9,178 bases of DNA from an uncultured Parabacteroides sp. (lineage in GTDB: Bacteria; Bacteroidota; Bacteroidia; Bacteroidales; Tannerellaceae): the NCBI GenBank assembly GCA_937890135.1, contig CALBYC010000132.1, forward strand, positions 1 to 9,178, written 5' to 3'. The position numbers and the translations under genes are program-made. The notes under the pieces are model-generated. The model saw nothing but the letters and a program-made list of their open reading frames with translations, did not search any database and was not told the origin of the DNA. Numbering within the stretch: position 1 is the first letter of the stretch; each line of letters opens with the position of its first letter. This document shows positions 1 to 7,402 of the stretch, in pieces.

Positions 1-52
1 TATAACCTTCTGATCCGTAGTCAGATGCTCTATTCAGTTGAGCTAACGAGCC
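1..52 (-). tRNA. tRNA-Arg (anticodon ACG), 3' part cut by the window edge
   Basis: On the minus strand the first 52 nucleotides of a tRNA can be folded. The 5' acceptor strand GGCTCGT is at 52-46, then TA, then a 4-bp D-stem GCTC/GAGC. A perfect 5-bp anticodon stem TCTGA/TCAGA follows, with loop CTACGGA placing anticodon ACG at 18-16, then variable loop AGGTT. The T-arm and 3' acceptor strand lie beyond the left edge. ACG reads CGU and, after deamination of A34 to inosine, CGC and CGA. It lies downstream of dapA on the same strand but has its own promoter. The fold and anticodon are seen directly; only the 3' third is unverified. Confidence 0.93.
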
Positions 53-69
53 GTTGTTTATTTCGAGTG

Positions 70-100
70 CAAAGGTAGCAAACTATTTTATATTTGCAAA
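70..100 (-). promoter_or_regulatory. Bacteroidetes-type promoter of the tRNA-Arg gene
   Basis: Read on the minus strand, TTTG (100-97) is followed by exactly 19 bases and then TACCTTTG (77-70). This matches the Bacteroidetes primary-sigma consensus (-33 TTTG, -7 TAnnTTTG). The -7 box ends 17 bases before the tRNA 5' end at 52, which leaves a short leader for the precursor. The match is read directly; promoter activity is inferred. Confidence 0.85.
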
Positions 101-154
101 CTTTTCCAAATGATATTTTTCTTGTTTTTTAATTACCTATTGTTGTTTACCAGC

Positions 155-1048
155 CTAACACTTGATACTCAATGCCCTCAATACCTCCCTGATCTTCTCA
201 TAAGTCACGATACGGGTGGGGACAAGAGGAAGACGCAGCTTGTTCTTCATGAACCCCATCATGCTCAACATGCTTTTTGCTCCGGCAGGATTTCCATCAA
301 CGAACAACAAGTTGAACAACTCCGTGAAACGGTGGTGGATGGTTCGTGCATTGTCATAGTCGCCGGCCAAAGCCAAGCGCACCATTTTACCAAATTCACG
401 AGGAAAAGCATTCCCTATGACAGAGATTACACCTATTGCCCCCAAAGTAATCAAAGGAAAAGTAATGCCATCATCACCAGAAATGACATTAAAGTTAGCT
501 GGTTTGTTCTTGATGATGTCATCCATTTGAGTAATATTGCCTGAAGCTTCTTTGACTGCGACAACATTTTTGAAGTCCCTTGCGATACGCAGGGTCGTCT
601 CCGCCGTCATGTTCACGCCCGTTCTTCCCGGGACATTATATAATATGATTGGCAACTTCGTAGACTCGGCAATCGCCTTGTAATGTTGGTAGATTCCTTC
701 CTGAGAAGGTTTGTTGTAGTATGGCACAACTGAAAGTATGGCGTCAATTCCTACCATCTCGTCATTTTTCAACTTCTCCACTACCTGACGGGTGCAATTG
801 CCGCCCACGCCCAGCACGACAGGGATACGGCGACGCACCTTGGTGACAACCAAACTTATTATTTTTTTCTTTTCTTCTTCAGTTAAAGTAGGAGTCTCGG
901 CCGTTGTTCCTAAAACTACCAAATAGTCCGCCCCGTTTTGTACCAGATAATCGACCAACCGGTCCAATGCCTCATAATCCACACTTTCATCTTCTTTAAA
1001 CGGAGTAACCAATGCTATTCCTAACCCCTTTAAATTTATTTCAGCCAT
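155..1048 (-). CDS. dapA: 4-hydroxy-tetrahydrodipicolinate synthase
   Basis: DapA condenses pyruvate with L-aspartate-4-semialdehyde in the first committed step of the diaminopimelate/lysine pathway, in the cytoplasm. The 297-residue product is a normal full-length DapA of the TIM-barrel Schiff-base aldolase family. Visible hallmarks are GTTAE at 47-51 (the two active-site threonines), VPYYNKP at 108-114, YNVPGRT at 137-143 (tyrosine and the substrate-binding arginine) and the Schiff-base lysine in AVKEASGN at about K166. GTTAE replaces the GTTGE of the E. coli enzyme. The ATG at 1048 is chosen because the family N-terminus (LKGLGIALVTPF) begins a few residues in and a promoter lies just upstream. 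It ends with TAG, about 100 bases before the tRNA. I see no clear terminator hairpin after it. Confidence 0.97.
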   Translation of the reverse strand: MAEINLKGLGIALVTPFKEDESVDYEALDRLVDYLVQNGADYLVVLGTTAETPTLTEEEKKKIISLVVTKVRRRIPVVLGVGGNCTRQVVEKLKNDEMVGIDAILSVVPYYNKPSQEGIYQHYKAIAESTKLPIILYNVPGRTGVNMTAETTLRIARDFKNVVAVKEASGNITQMDDIIKNKPANFNVISGDDGITFPLITLGAIGVISVIGNAFPREFGKMVRLALAGDYDNARTIHHRFTELFNLLFVDGNPAGAKSMLSMMGFMKNKLRLPLVPTRIVTYEKIREVLRALSIKC

Positions 1049-1275
1049 AATATTATCAACTTCATTCTTTTCTTAGTTTCGGCAAAGATAAGACAAAATT
1101 ATGAACTATGGCAATAAAAAGAGCAGAGATGCCAATATTAAATCAATTTATACGATTAAAGGACAAGGGAAGCGGAAGGCAAGTCACCATAATAACACAC
1201 TGATTGCCACAAGCTGTTTTTCCCTTACTTTTCGACATAACAATGTTTAGCAAACGGCGGATTTCAGTTCCTTGC
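1049..1275. other. intergenic region between the DUF6913-like gene and dapA
   Basis: This 227-base gap is the largest in the window. Apart from the dapA promoter at 1083-1115, I see no hairpin followed by a T-run on the minus strand, no RNA gene and no convincing small gene. A 73-codon open frame at 1143-1364 overlaps the end of the DUF6913-like gene out of frame and has no recognisable composition, so it is not called. Transcription from the long upstream cluster may end here or read into dapA. Confidence 0.6.
1083..1115 (-). promoter_or_regulatory. probable dapA promoter
   Basis: On the minus strand TATCTTTG (1090-1083) fits the Bacteroidetes -7 box TAnnTTTG. ATTG (1115-1112) lies 21 bases upstream as a weaker -33 element. 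The -7 box ends 34 bases before the dapA start codon, giving a short leader. This suggests that dapA can be transcribed independently of the genes upstream. The -33 box is one base off TTTG and the spacing is at the long end. Confidence 0.65.
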
Positions 1276-1797
1276 CTATTTGCCGAATCGCCTTGCATAA
1301 ACGATGACCTGCTCCAACAGCACAAAAGCTCCTTCTGCCCTGGGCACATCAATGGTAAAATCATAAAAAGTCATTCCCTCACCCCACTTCGGCCCTACTT
1401 TCAAAAGAGACGGGTTCAACAGTTCTGCATATATCAAAGGCAAGCAGCATGCCGATGACAAATCAATCAACATGTCCGCTTTTAACGCAGATGCCGCTTG
1501 CAACAATTCTTTGTCAGGAATCCCCCAGACATTCAGTTTTTCCCTTTTAATAAATACGGATTGAGACTCCTGAGGTACATCCTCTTTCACATTGTCTACA
1601 AAGACCAGTTGCATGACTTTCTTATCCATCGACTTCAAACGGGCGATACAAGGTTCGATGGTCACTTTGTCCTTATAAAGATAGGCGACCAGCACGCTCG
1701 CCGCCTTTTCCCAGGAAGGGTAAAATATTTTCCTGCCTTTCTGGGATGTCGCCAACGCTTTAATCTTCCTTTGCAAAAAACAGCTTGATATTATCAT
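1276..1797 (-). CDS. DUF6913-like conserved hypothetical protein
   Basis: This is a 173-residue soluble-looking protein without signal peptide or membrane segment. I recognise it as resembling the DUF6913 family of Bacteroidetes from three segments: KLNVWGIP at about 86-93, the hydrophobic strand with ADMLIDLSSACCLP near 107-120, and LLKVGP followed by FYDFTIDVP near 130-150. The family has no established function, and none is inferred here. Its ATG overlaps the ligA stop as ATGA (1797-1794), a classic arrangement for translational coupling, so it is probably made together with DNA ligase. From memory, a ligA / DUF6913 / dapA neighbourhood recurs in Bacteroidetes, so this looks like an ancestral block. 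The family name is a pattern-based call. Confidence 0.75.
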   Translation of the reverse strand: MIISSCFLQRKIKALATSQKGRKIFYPSWEKAASVLVAYLYKDKVTIEPCIARLKSMDKKVMQLVFVDNVKEDVPQESQSVFIKREKLNVWGIPDKELLQAASALKADMLIDLSSACCLPLIYAELLNPSLLKVGPKWGEGMTFYDFTIDVPRAEGAFVLLEQVIVYARRFGK

Positions 1798-3800
1798 GCC
1801 TCCAACATTTTCAGGAACTCATCCTCGTTCATTATCTTCACTCCCAATTTTGCCGCCTTTTCCAGTTTGGCAGGCCCCATGTTGTCGCCAGCCAAGATGA
1901 AGTCCGTTTTCCCAGAGACTGAACTACTGTTTTTCCCGCCATTACGCTCAATTATCGCTTTGTATTCATCCCTTGAATGCTTAGCAAATGTGCCACTGAT
2001 AACAATCGTCAGCCCCTTCAATTTCCCATCTTCCTGCTTCCTATCCTCTTCAGGCAGTTCCATTTGCAACCCATGCGCTTTCAAGCGATTGACAAGCTCG
2101 ATATTGCGTTCGTCCGAGAAATAATCTCTGACACTTTCCGCAATCCGCTCGCCAATATCATCGACGGAAAGCAAGTCGGCAACCGTAGCCTCCCTGAGCT
2201 TTTCCATGGAGCGGAATGCCACAGCCAAACGCCTTGCCACGGTCTCTCCCACATATCGGATGCCCAAAGCATAGAGGACACGTACAAAAGGGACATTCTT
2301 GGAATTTCGGATGCTCTCCATCAAGTTCCGTGCGCTTTTTTCCGCCCAACGCTCCAGATGCATCAAATCTGATATTTTCAATTCGTACAAGTCTGCGGCA
2401 TTCGTCACCAGTCTGGCTTCGTACAAATCCTCCACCGTCTCGGGTCCCATGTTGATGTTCATGGCACGGCGTGTGACAAAATGTTCGATGCGGCCTTTTA
2501 TTTGAGGCGGGCAGCTTGTATCGTTCGGGCAATAATAAGCTGCTTCCCCCTCTATGCGAACCAACGGAGTTCCGCACACAGGACACTTCTTGATGAAGCG
2601 GACTTCGTCCCCCATCATCATGCCTCGAGCCTTTTTGTCAACCCCCACGATTTTAGGGATGATTTCGCCCCCCTTCTCTACATATACCATGTCGCCTATA
2701 TGCAAATCCAGCCCTTTGATGATATCCGCATTGTGAAGAGAGGCACGTTTGACAACAGTCCCAGCCAGCAATACCGGTTCCAAATTAGCAACTGGAGTCA
2801 CAGCCCCCGTCCTGCCTACTTGGAAAGAGACCGAATTCAAGCGCGTTTCGGCTTGTTCCGCCTGGAATTTGTAAGCAATCGCCCAACGGGGATTCTTTGC
2901 CGTAGCACCCAATTTCTGCTGTTGGGAGAGCGAATTGACTTTCAAGACGATGCCATCAGTAGCCACCGGCAAGTTCTTCCGTCCTGTATCCCAGTGATTG
3001 ATATAATCAAACACTTCATCTATGCTACGGCATAATCTCATCGCATTGGAAATCTTGAATCCCCAACGTCTGGCCTGTTGCAAATTGTCCCAATGCGTAC
3101 CTGAAGGCAAATGATCACCTAAGACATAATAAAAATAGGCATCCAATTTGCGTGCAGCCACAACAGCCGGATTTTGTTGTTTTAAAGTACCCGATGCTGC
3201 ATTTCTGGGATTGGCAAACAATGGTTCCTCTTGTTCTTCCCGTTCCGCATTCAAGCGGTCAAACTCCGCCCACGGCAATAGAATCTCCCCTCTTACTTCT
3301 AATTCTTCGGGATAACCGTCACCTATCAATCGTAATGGGACAGACCGGATTGTCCTGACATTCGCCGTCACGTCATCACCTTTCATGCCATCACCTCGTG
3401 TCACAGCACGAACCAGCTTCCCATGCTCATAAATCACGGATATGGAAGTTCCGTCAAACTTCAGTTCCGCTACAATCTCAAACGGTTCATCCAATGAACG
3501 GGCGACACGTTCATAGAAGTCCCGCACATCGTCCTCGGAATAAGTATTCCCCAGAGACAACATGGGGTACTTGTGTGCCACCTGCTGGAACTCCTTAGAC
3601 AAATCACTGCCGACCCGTTGCGTAGGGGAATCGGGATCGGCATATTGAGGATACGCACGCTCCAAATCCTGAAGGTGTTTCATTTTCTCGTCGAACTCCC
3701 GATCGCTGATAGTCGGGGCAGACAAGACATAATAATTGTAATTATGCCGGTCCAACTCTGCCCGCAAAGCCTCTATTTCATCCTTTATCTCCATATTCAT
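1794..3800 (-). CDS. ligA: NAD-dependent DNA ligase LigA
   Basis: LigA seals nicks in duplex DNA during replication and repair, using NAD+ to adenylate an active-site lysine. The 668-residue protein has the full bacterial architecture. Domain Ia lies at about 1-70, with the NMN-binding pattern YYVLSAPTISDREFD. The adenylation domain carries KFDG at 114-117 (K114 is the nucleophile) and later KNPRWAIAYKF near 302-312. An OB-fold domain follows with VGRTGAVTPVA near 328-338. The zinc finger uses C406, C409, C424 and C430. A helix-hairpin-helix region spans about 445-580 and a C-terminal BRCT domain about 594-668. The first two hairpins look degenerate (see findings). The start is either ATG at 3800 or the ATG two codons in. 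It lies 19 bases after the PCMD gene and overlaps the next gene by 4 bases. Confidence 0.98.
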   Translation of the reverse strand: MNMEIKDEIEALRAELDRHNYNYYVLSAPTISDREFDEKMKHLQDLERAYPQYADPDSPTQRVGSDLSKEFQQVAHKYPMLSLGNTYSEDDVRDFYERVARSLDEPFEIVAELKFDGTSISVIYEHGKLVRAVTRGDGMKGDDVTANVRTIRSVPLRLIGDGYPEELEVRGEILLPWAEFDRLNAEREEQEEPLFANPRNAASGTLKQQNPAVVAARKLDAYFYYVLGDHLPSGTHWDNLQQARRWGFKISNAMRLCRSIDEVFDYINHWDTGRKNLPVATDGIVLKVNSLSQQQKLGATAKNPRWAIAYKFQAEQAETRLNSVSFQVGRTGAVTPVANLEPVLLAGTVVKRASLHNADIIKGLDLHIGDMVYVEKGGEIIPKIVGVDKKARGMMMGDEVRFIKKCPVCGTPLVRIEGEAAYYCPNDTSCPPQIKGRIEHFVTRRAMNINMGPETVEDLYEARLVTNAADLYELKISDLMHLERWAEKSARNLMESIRNSKNVPFVRVLYALGIRYVGETVARRLAVAFRSMEKLREATVADLLSVDDIGERIAESVRDYFSDERNIELVNRLKAHGLQMELPEEDRKQEDGKLKGLTIVISGTFAKHSRDEYKAIIERNGGKNSSSVSGKTDFILAGDNMGPAKLEKAAKLGVKIMNEDEFLKMLEA

Positions 3801-3819
3801 TGTTTTGAATTACGAAATT

Positions 3820-4770
3820 TCAATATATCAATTTCACATTGTCCAGCCAGAAGGTATTCCCAGGTGAACCGATATACGCACCCCCATGGCTTGACACGAA
3901 CTGAAGCACCATGTGGGTAGGCTTTTCATCGGCTTTCGCCCAACCTACTTCCCGAATAGGGACACTCTCCCCTTTGCTGTTCATCGTATACCGCTCTTCT
4001 ACCTGAATACGCATATAAGGCTTGTATTCCGGCAATTTGCTGATATTGCCGTACAGGATAGGGAATGAACGCGCATTGACCCAGCCATTGCTTGATTGAG
4101 AGAAACGATGTACCATTGTACCTACCCGCTTGGAATAGACATTGCCCTGCTTGTCCTCCCAACGTTTCTGGAGAAGCAAAATCACAGCGACAGAATCCTG
4201 TCCTGCCACTTCCCCTTTGCGGCTAAAGCCAGTGCTACGCACTCTCGTGTGCTGGGGCATGACTTTCACCTTGTAATCAAATTGCAATGCTTTGGGGCGT
4301 TTCGTAAAAGGAAGGCCGCTCAACAACATGCTTTGGGGGTTCTTAGTCCCTTTGATAGGTTCGTGCACGGAGCCCAAGAAGATAGATCCTGCTGCCACGA
4401 CTTCAATGTCAACCAACCCCAGCACCTTCACCTTCTCCATGCGCGTTTCCATACGGGCACACCATCCTTCGCCTCGTTTTTCAGGGAAAACAGACACATT
4501 CGTTTTCACTATGCCTGCAACTTTCGCCATCACGTTAGAATTCGCCCATGGCGAATTGCCACGGTTTTTATAGGCTGTATTCCCCACAATCGTGTCAACC
4601 GGCCCCAATTCGTACAGATATTTGGTCTGGCCACCAATGATGGCCGATTCATGTATTTCGCGGACAACCCAATGATCCATATCCCCAAACATGAAAGGGA
4701 TTTTTTCTTGTGCCGGCAATGAACTGACAGCACAGCACAGCACCAGCATCGTATAAACCAACCATTTCAT
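3820..4770 (-). CDS. exported PCMD-domain (putative carbohydrate metabolism) protein
   Basis: The 316-residue protein begins with a Sec signal peptide: MK, a hydrophobic stretch at about 4-17, and a likely signal-peptidase I cut after LPA near residue 20. The cysteines in the stretch (LVLCC) do not form a good lipobox, so I read it as periplasmic or surface-exposed rather than a lipoprotein. The rest is beta-rich and ends with a jelly-roll-like tail, YIGSPGNTFWLDNVKLIY. That tail is typical of the PCMD family of Bacteroidetes, whose exact activity is not established. The FDYKVKV segment near 170 also fits. The gene sits 21 bases after the sulfotransferase and 19 bases before ligA, so it is probably co-transcribed with both. 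A role with the sulfonated product is possible but unproven. Family call moderate, export call good. Confidence 0.78.
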   Translation of the reverse strand: MKWLVYTMLVLCCAVSSLPAQEKIPFMFGDMDHWVVREIHESAIIGGQTKYLYELGPVDTIVGNTAYKNRGNSPWANSNVMAKVAGIVKTNVSVFPEKRGEGWCARMETRMEKVKVLGLVDIEVVAAGSIFLGSVHEPIKGTKNPQSMLLSGLPFTKRPKALQFDYKVKVMPQHTRVRSTGFSRKGEVAGQDSVAVILLLQKRWEDKQGNVYSKRVGTMVHRFSQSSNGWVNARSFPILYGNISKLPEYKPYMRIQVEERYTMNSKGESVPIREVGWAKADEKPTHMVLQFVSSHGGAYIGSPGNTFWLDNVKLIY

Positions 4771-4791
4771 ATCACCATATTTTTCAAGCTG

Positions 4792-5895
4792 TTACAAAGA
4801 ATATCCCCACTGCTGCAAGGCCATTCCCCAATTCTCCTCAACCGCCTTTACGGTAGCATCGTCATACTTGTATTGGTTTTTCTTATAGCCCTTCTTTTTG
4901 CCCAGATAAGCCTGTATGCTTCCTTTAGACGCTTCAAATCCCTCCAAGTTTAACTGGTGGTAAATACATTCGGTCATGCCAAAGGCATCTTTCTCAAACT
5001 CCTCGAATTTCAGTTCCACCAAATTTCCATCCGGAATCAAATGCTTTTCTTCTTCAAATTTATAGAACAAGCGCCTGTACACTTCCACAAAGTTACGAAC
5101 CAATTCATCTTCCGAAATCGGCTGCAGCATCAAAGGCTTGATGGTATTCGTAAAAAAACTACGTGTGCTTTCGAACACAGTATAAGGATTACGCTTGAGG
5201 TAAATGAACTTCGCGTTCGGGAACATCTCCACCAACGTTTTCACCCTTCCCGTATGTGGCGGGTTCTTGCTCAAATATTGCGTTCCTTTCGTGTTGAGAA
5301 GCGATATGCGCACCAGCTTGCGGAAAGCATCCATGAACACGGCCCTTTCCTCTTCCGTGATTTTATCGAACAGCAGGTATTTGTCGCAGTATTCCATCAT
5401 GTGCTGTGGAAAATACCAGAAGTTATAATAGGTATACGGCATCATGTTCGAAAGAGCGAACTCCTCCTCTTGGGGAAGGTCGACTTTCAACTCCATATTA
5501 TCTGTCGGGCGATGGTCGGGCATCAAAAAAGACATATTCTTTTTAAAGAAAGATTGCCCCCAAAGCATCAAATTAGGAAATACCGTCTGGTAGGTCGTTG
5601 TATAGCCGAAATGCTTGTCACAAGCGAAGACATTATGCACAAATGTGGTCCCGCTGCGCCAATGCCCTAAAATAAAAAGCGGGTCCGTCTGAATAGGCGT
5701 ATCTGCGATTTTGGCATAGCAGCGGTCTTCTATCGGTTTCAACAAGCTCAACAGCCTGCAGACCGCTTTCGTAAGATAATACTTCCTTTTATAAGCCTTC
5801 CCCACTTCGCGTCCATGCGTAATGCATTTGAACGTCTTCCAATCCGCACCGACCAACGTGTTAATCGGCAACTTGTCGAATTCTATTAGTCCCAT
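4792..5895 (-). CDS. PAPS-dependent sulfotransferase (candidate sterol/lipid sulfotransferase)
   Basis: This enzyme should transfer a sulfuryl group from PAPS to an acceptor hydroxyl, leaving PAP. The 367-residue protein has the sulfotransferase fold marks. The 5'-phosphosulfate loop is GHWRSGTTF at 77-85, after the strand PLFIL. The 3'-phosphate site is IYLKRNPYTVFESTRSFF at 231-248, with R235 and S243 in the expected places. A conserved LSKNPPHTGRV lies at 208-218. This is the broad Sulfotransferase_3-like type rather than the eukaryotic SULT type. No signal peptide is seen, so it is cytoplasmic. It starts 7 bases after cysN, so it is surely in the PAPS-making operon. B. thetaiotaomicron BT0416, encoded with cysD/cysN/cysC genes, is reported to sulfonate cholesterol and other sterols; this gene is a likely counterpart by context. 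The substrate is inferred; lipid or polysaccharide acceptors remain possible. Confidence 0.93.
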   Translation of the reverse strand: MGLIEFDKLPINTLVGADWKTFKCITHGREVGKAYKRKYYLTKAVCRLLSLLKPIEDRCYAKIADTPIQTDPLFILGHWRSGTTFVHNVFACDKHFGYTTTYQTVFPNLMLWGQSFFKKNMSFLMPDHRPTDNMELKVDLPQEEEFALSNMMPYTYYNFWYFPQHMMEYCDKYLLFDKITEEERAVFMDAFRKLVRISLLNTKGTQYLSKNPPHTGRVKTLVEMFPNAKFIYLKRNPYTVFESTRSFFTNTIKPLMLQPISEDELVRNFVEVYRRLFYKFEEEKHLIPDGNLVELKFEEFEKDAFGMTECIYHQLNLEGFEASKGSIQAYLGKKKGYKKNQYKYDDATVKAVEENWGMALQQWGYSL

Positions 5896-5902
5896 ACTGA
5901 TG

Positions 5903-7363
5903 TCACTTGATAATACGCAATTCTATACCTCTTTTCTCTATCTCCTTGCAAACTTTCTCTACAGCCTCGTATTGTTCAGGCGCAATGCCCAATTCCGGCA
6001 AGTTAAGCGTAATGAAGCCATTCGCCTCTTCCTCGTTGAACTTCCTGTCATCCAAAGGATTCAGAATCATGCCTACCGCAGACGTGTTGTTCGTGATCGG
6101 ATCTATCAAGATAAATGCCCCAGTTTGTTTATTAACATGGTAGGCGTCGAAGAACAACTCCTTGTTCGTAGATATGACGACTTTCCCTATTTCATTCAAC
6201 TGCAACGCATCCACGTTGGAATGTTCCAACGTATTCACATCCACCTTGTAACGGATAGCTTCTATCCGGGCACGCGTCGTATTGGTCGTCTGTTTCAAAT
6301 AAAATTGTTTGTCCCTGTCCATGACTTCCTCGTCCATCCATACCAGCATGGATTCAAAACAGCGTTTTTCAAACGGCAAATTGTCTGGATGGACCAGCAT
6401 TTCACCCCTTGATACATCAATTTCATCTTCCAACGTAAGAGTTACGCACATCGGAGGAAACGCCTCTTCTATTTCACCTTCATATGTCACAATACTTTTC
6501 ACTTTCGACTTCTTCCGAGAAGGAAGGGCCATCACCTCGTCCCCCTTGTGGATGACACCGCTGGCTACTTTCCCGCAGAAACCACGGAAATTCAAATCGG
6601 GACGGAGGACATACTGCACCGGGTAACGGAAATCCTTGTAATTACGGTCTCTGTCAATAGGTACGGTTTCCAAAAAATCCAACAAGGATTGCCCCTGATA
6701 CCAAGGAGTCCGTTCACTCTTCTTCACCACGTTGTCCCCATCCAGTGCCGACAAGGGGATGCTGTGAATGTCTTCAATTCCCAACGGGCGGACGAAGTCC
6801 ATATAATCCGATACTATTTTATCGAACGTAGCTTTGTCAAAACCAACCAAATCCATCTTGTTTACTGCCAGCACCACATGATGAATCCCCAACAACGATA
6901 CCAAATAAGTATGACGGCGGGTCTGCGTAATGACACCCGTCCGTGCATCCACCAAAATAATGGCCAGGTTGGCAGTCGAACCCCCGGTTATCATGTTGCG
7001 GGTGTATTGTTCATGCCCCGGCGTGTCTGCAATGATGAACTTTCGATTATTGGTGCTAAAATACCTGTAAGCCACATCGATGGTAATCCCCTGCTCGCGC
7101 TCGGCTTTTAATCCATCCAGCAGCAAGGCATAATCGATATGCTCGCCTGCATTGCCGATTCTTTTGCTGTCACGCTCCAGGGCGACCAGCTGGTCCTCGT
7201 ATAGCTTCTTACTATCAAACAATAAACGTCCAATCAAGGTAGACTTTCCATCGTCAACTGACCCCGCTGTCAAAAAGCGCAACAAATCTTTTTGCTCATC
7301 CTTGTCCAAGAATTCCTTAATCGACAATTTGTTTCCCGCGGCTGATTGATTATCTATATCCAT
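5903..7363 (-). CDS. cysN: sulfate adenylyltransferase subunit 1 (GTPase)
   Basis: CysN is the GTPase subunit of ATP sulfurylase. Its GTP hydrolysis drives the unfavourable formation of adenosine 5'-phosphosulfate (APS) by CysD. The 486-residue protein shows all translation-factor-type G motifs: GSVDDGKS at 34-41 (G1), GITIDVAYR at 92-100 (G2 region), DTPGHEQ at 113-119 (G3), NKMD at 168-171 (G4) and SALDGDN at 205-211 (G5). Two beta-barrel domains of EF-Tu type follow from about 240 to the C-terminus. The length is that of a stand-alone CysN; no APS-kinase domain is fused, and a separate cysC is present. The gene lies 39 bases after cysD and 7 before the sulfotransferase. The ATG at 7363 gives an N-terminal extension of about 25 residues before the G domain, which is normal. 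Confidence 0.98.
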   Translation of the reverse strand: MDIDNQSAAGNKLSIKEFLDKDEQKDLLRFLTAGSVDDGKSTLIGRLLFDSKKLYEDQLVALERDSKRIGNAGEHIDYALLLDGLKAEREQGITIDVAYRYFSTNNRKFIIADTPGHEQYTRNMITGGSTANLAIILVDARTGVITQTRRHTYLVSLLGIHHVVLAVNKMDLVGFDKATFDKIVSDYMDFVRPLGIEDIHSIPLSALDGDNVVKKSERTPWYQGQSLLDFLETVPIDRDRNYKDFRYPVQYVLRPDLNFRGFCGKVASGVIHKGDEVMALPSRKKSKVKSIVTYEGEIEEAFPPMCVTLTLEDEIDVSRGEMLVHPDNLPFEKRCFESMLVWMDEEVMDRDKQFYLKQTTNTTRARIEAIRYKVDVNTLEHSNVDALQLNEIGKVVISTNKELFFDAYHVNKQTGAFILIDPITNNTSAVGMILNPLDDRKFNEEEANGFITLNLPELGIAPEQYEAVEKVCKEIEKRGIELRIIK

Positions 7364-7402
7364 AACATTTGTTTCTTAAACGTAAATAACTCAAACGGCA
7401 AA

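Noticed and set aside
110..544. 144-codon plus-strand frame starting with a hydrophobic stretch, resembling a small exported protein
   Set aside because: Most of it is antisense to dapA; the hydrophobic start comes from the T-rich intergenic sequence after dapA, not from a credible signal peptide.
1143..1364. 73-codon minus-strand frame in the gap before dapA
   Set aside because: It overlaps the end of the DUF6913-like gene out of frame and shows no family features or promoter of its own.
2481..3035. 184-codon open frame on the plus strand opposite ligA
   Set aside because: It is a shadow of the LigA adenylation/OB/zinc-finger region, with no start context or motif.
4096..4722. 208-codon open frame on the plus strand
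   Set aside because: It is antisense to the PCMD gene, which has a signal peptide and family C-terminus; the composition (many His, Arg, Cys) is that of a shadow frame.
4710..4770. Lipoprotein signal in the PCMD protein (cysteines near residues 12-13)
   Set aside because: The residues before the cysteines (LVL) do not give the small residue needed at -1 of a lipobox; a signal-peptidase I site after LPA fits better.
4957..5670. 237-codon open frame on the plus strand
   Set aside because: It is antisense to the motif-rich sulfotransferase, rich in His/Arg/Phe as expected of a complementary-strand shadow, and shows no family motif.
6548..7111. 187-codon open frame on the plus strand opposite cysN
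   Set aside because: cysN has all five G motifs in the other strand; this frame has no recognisable domain.
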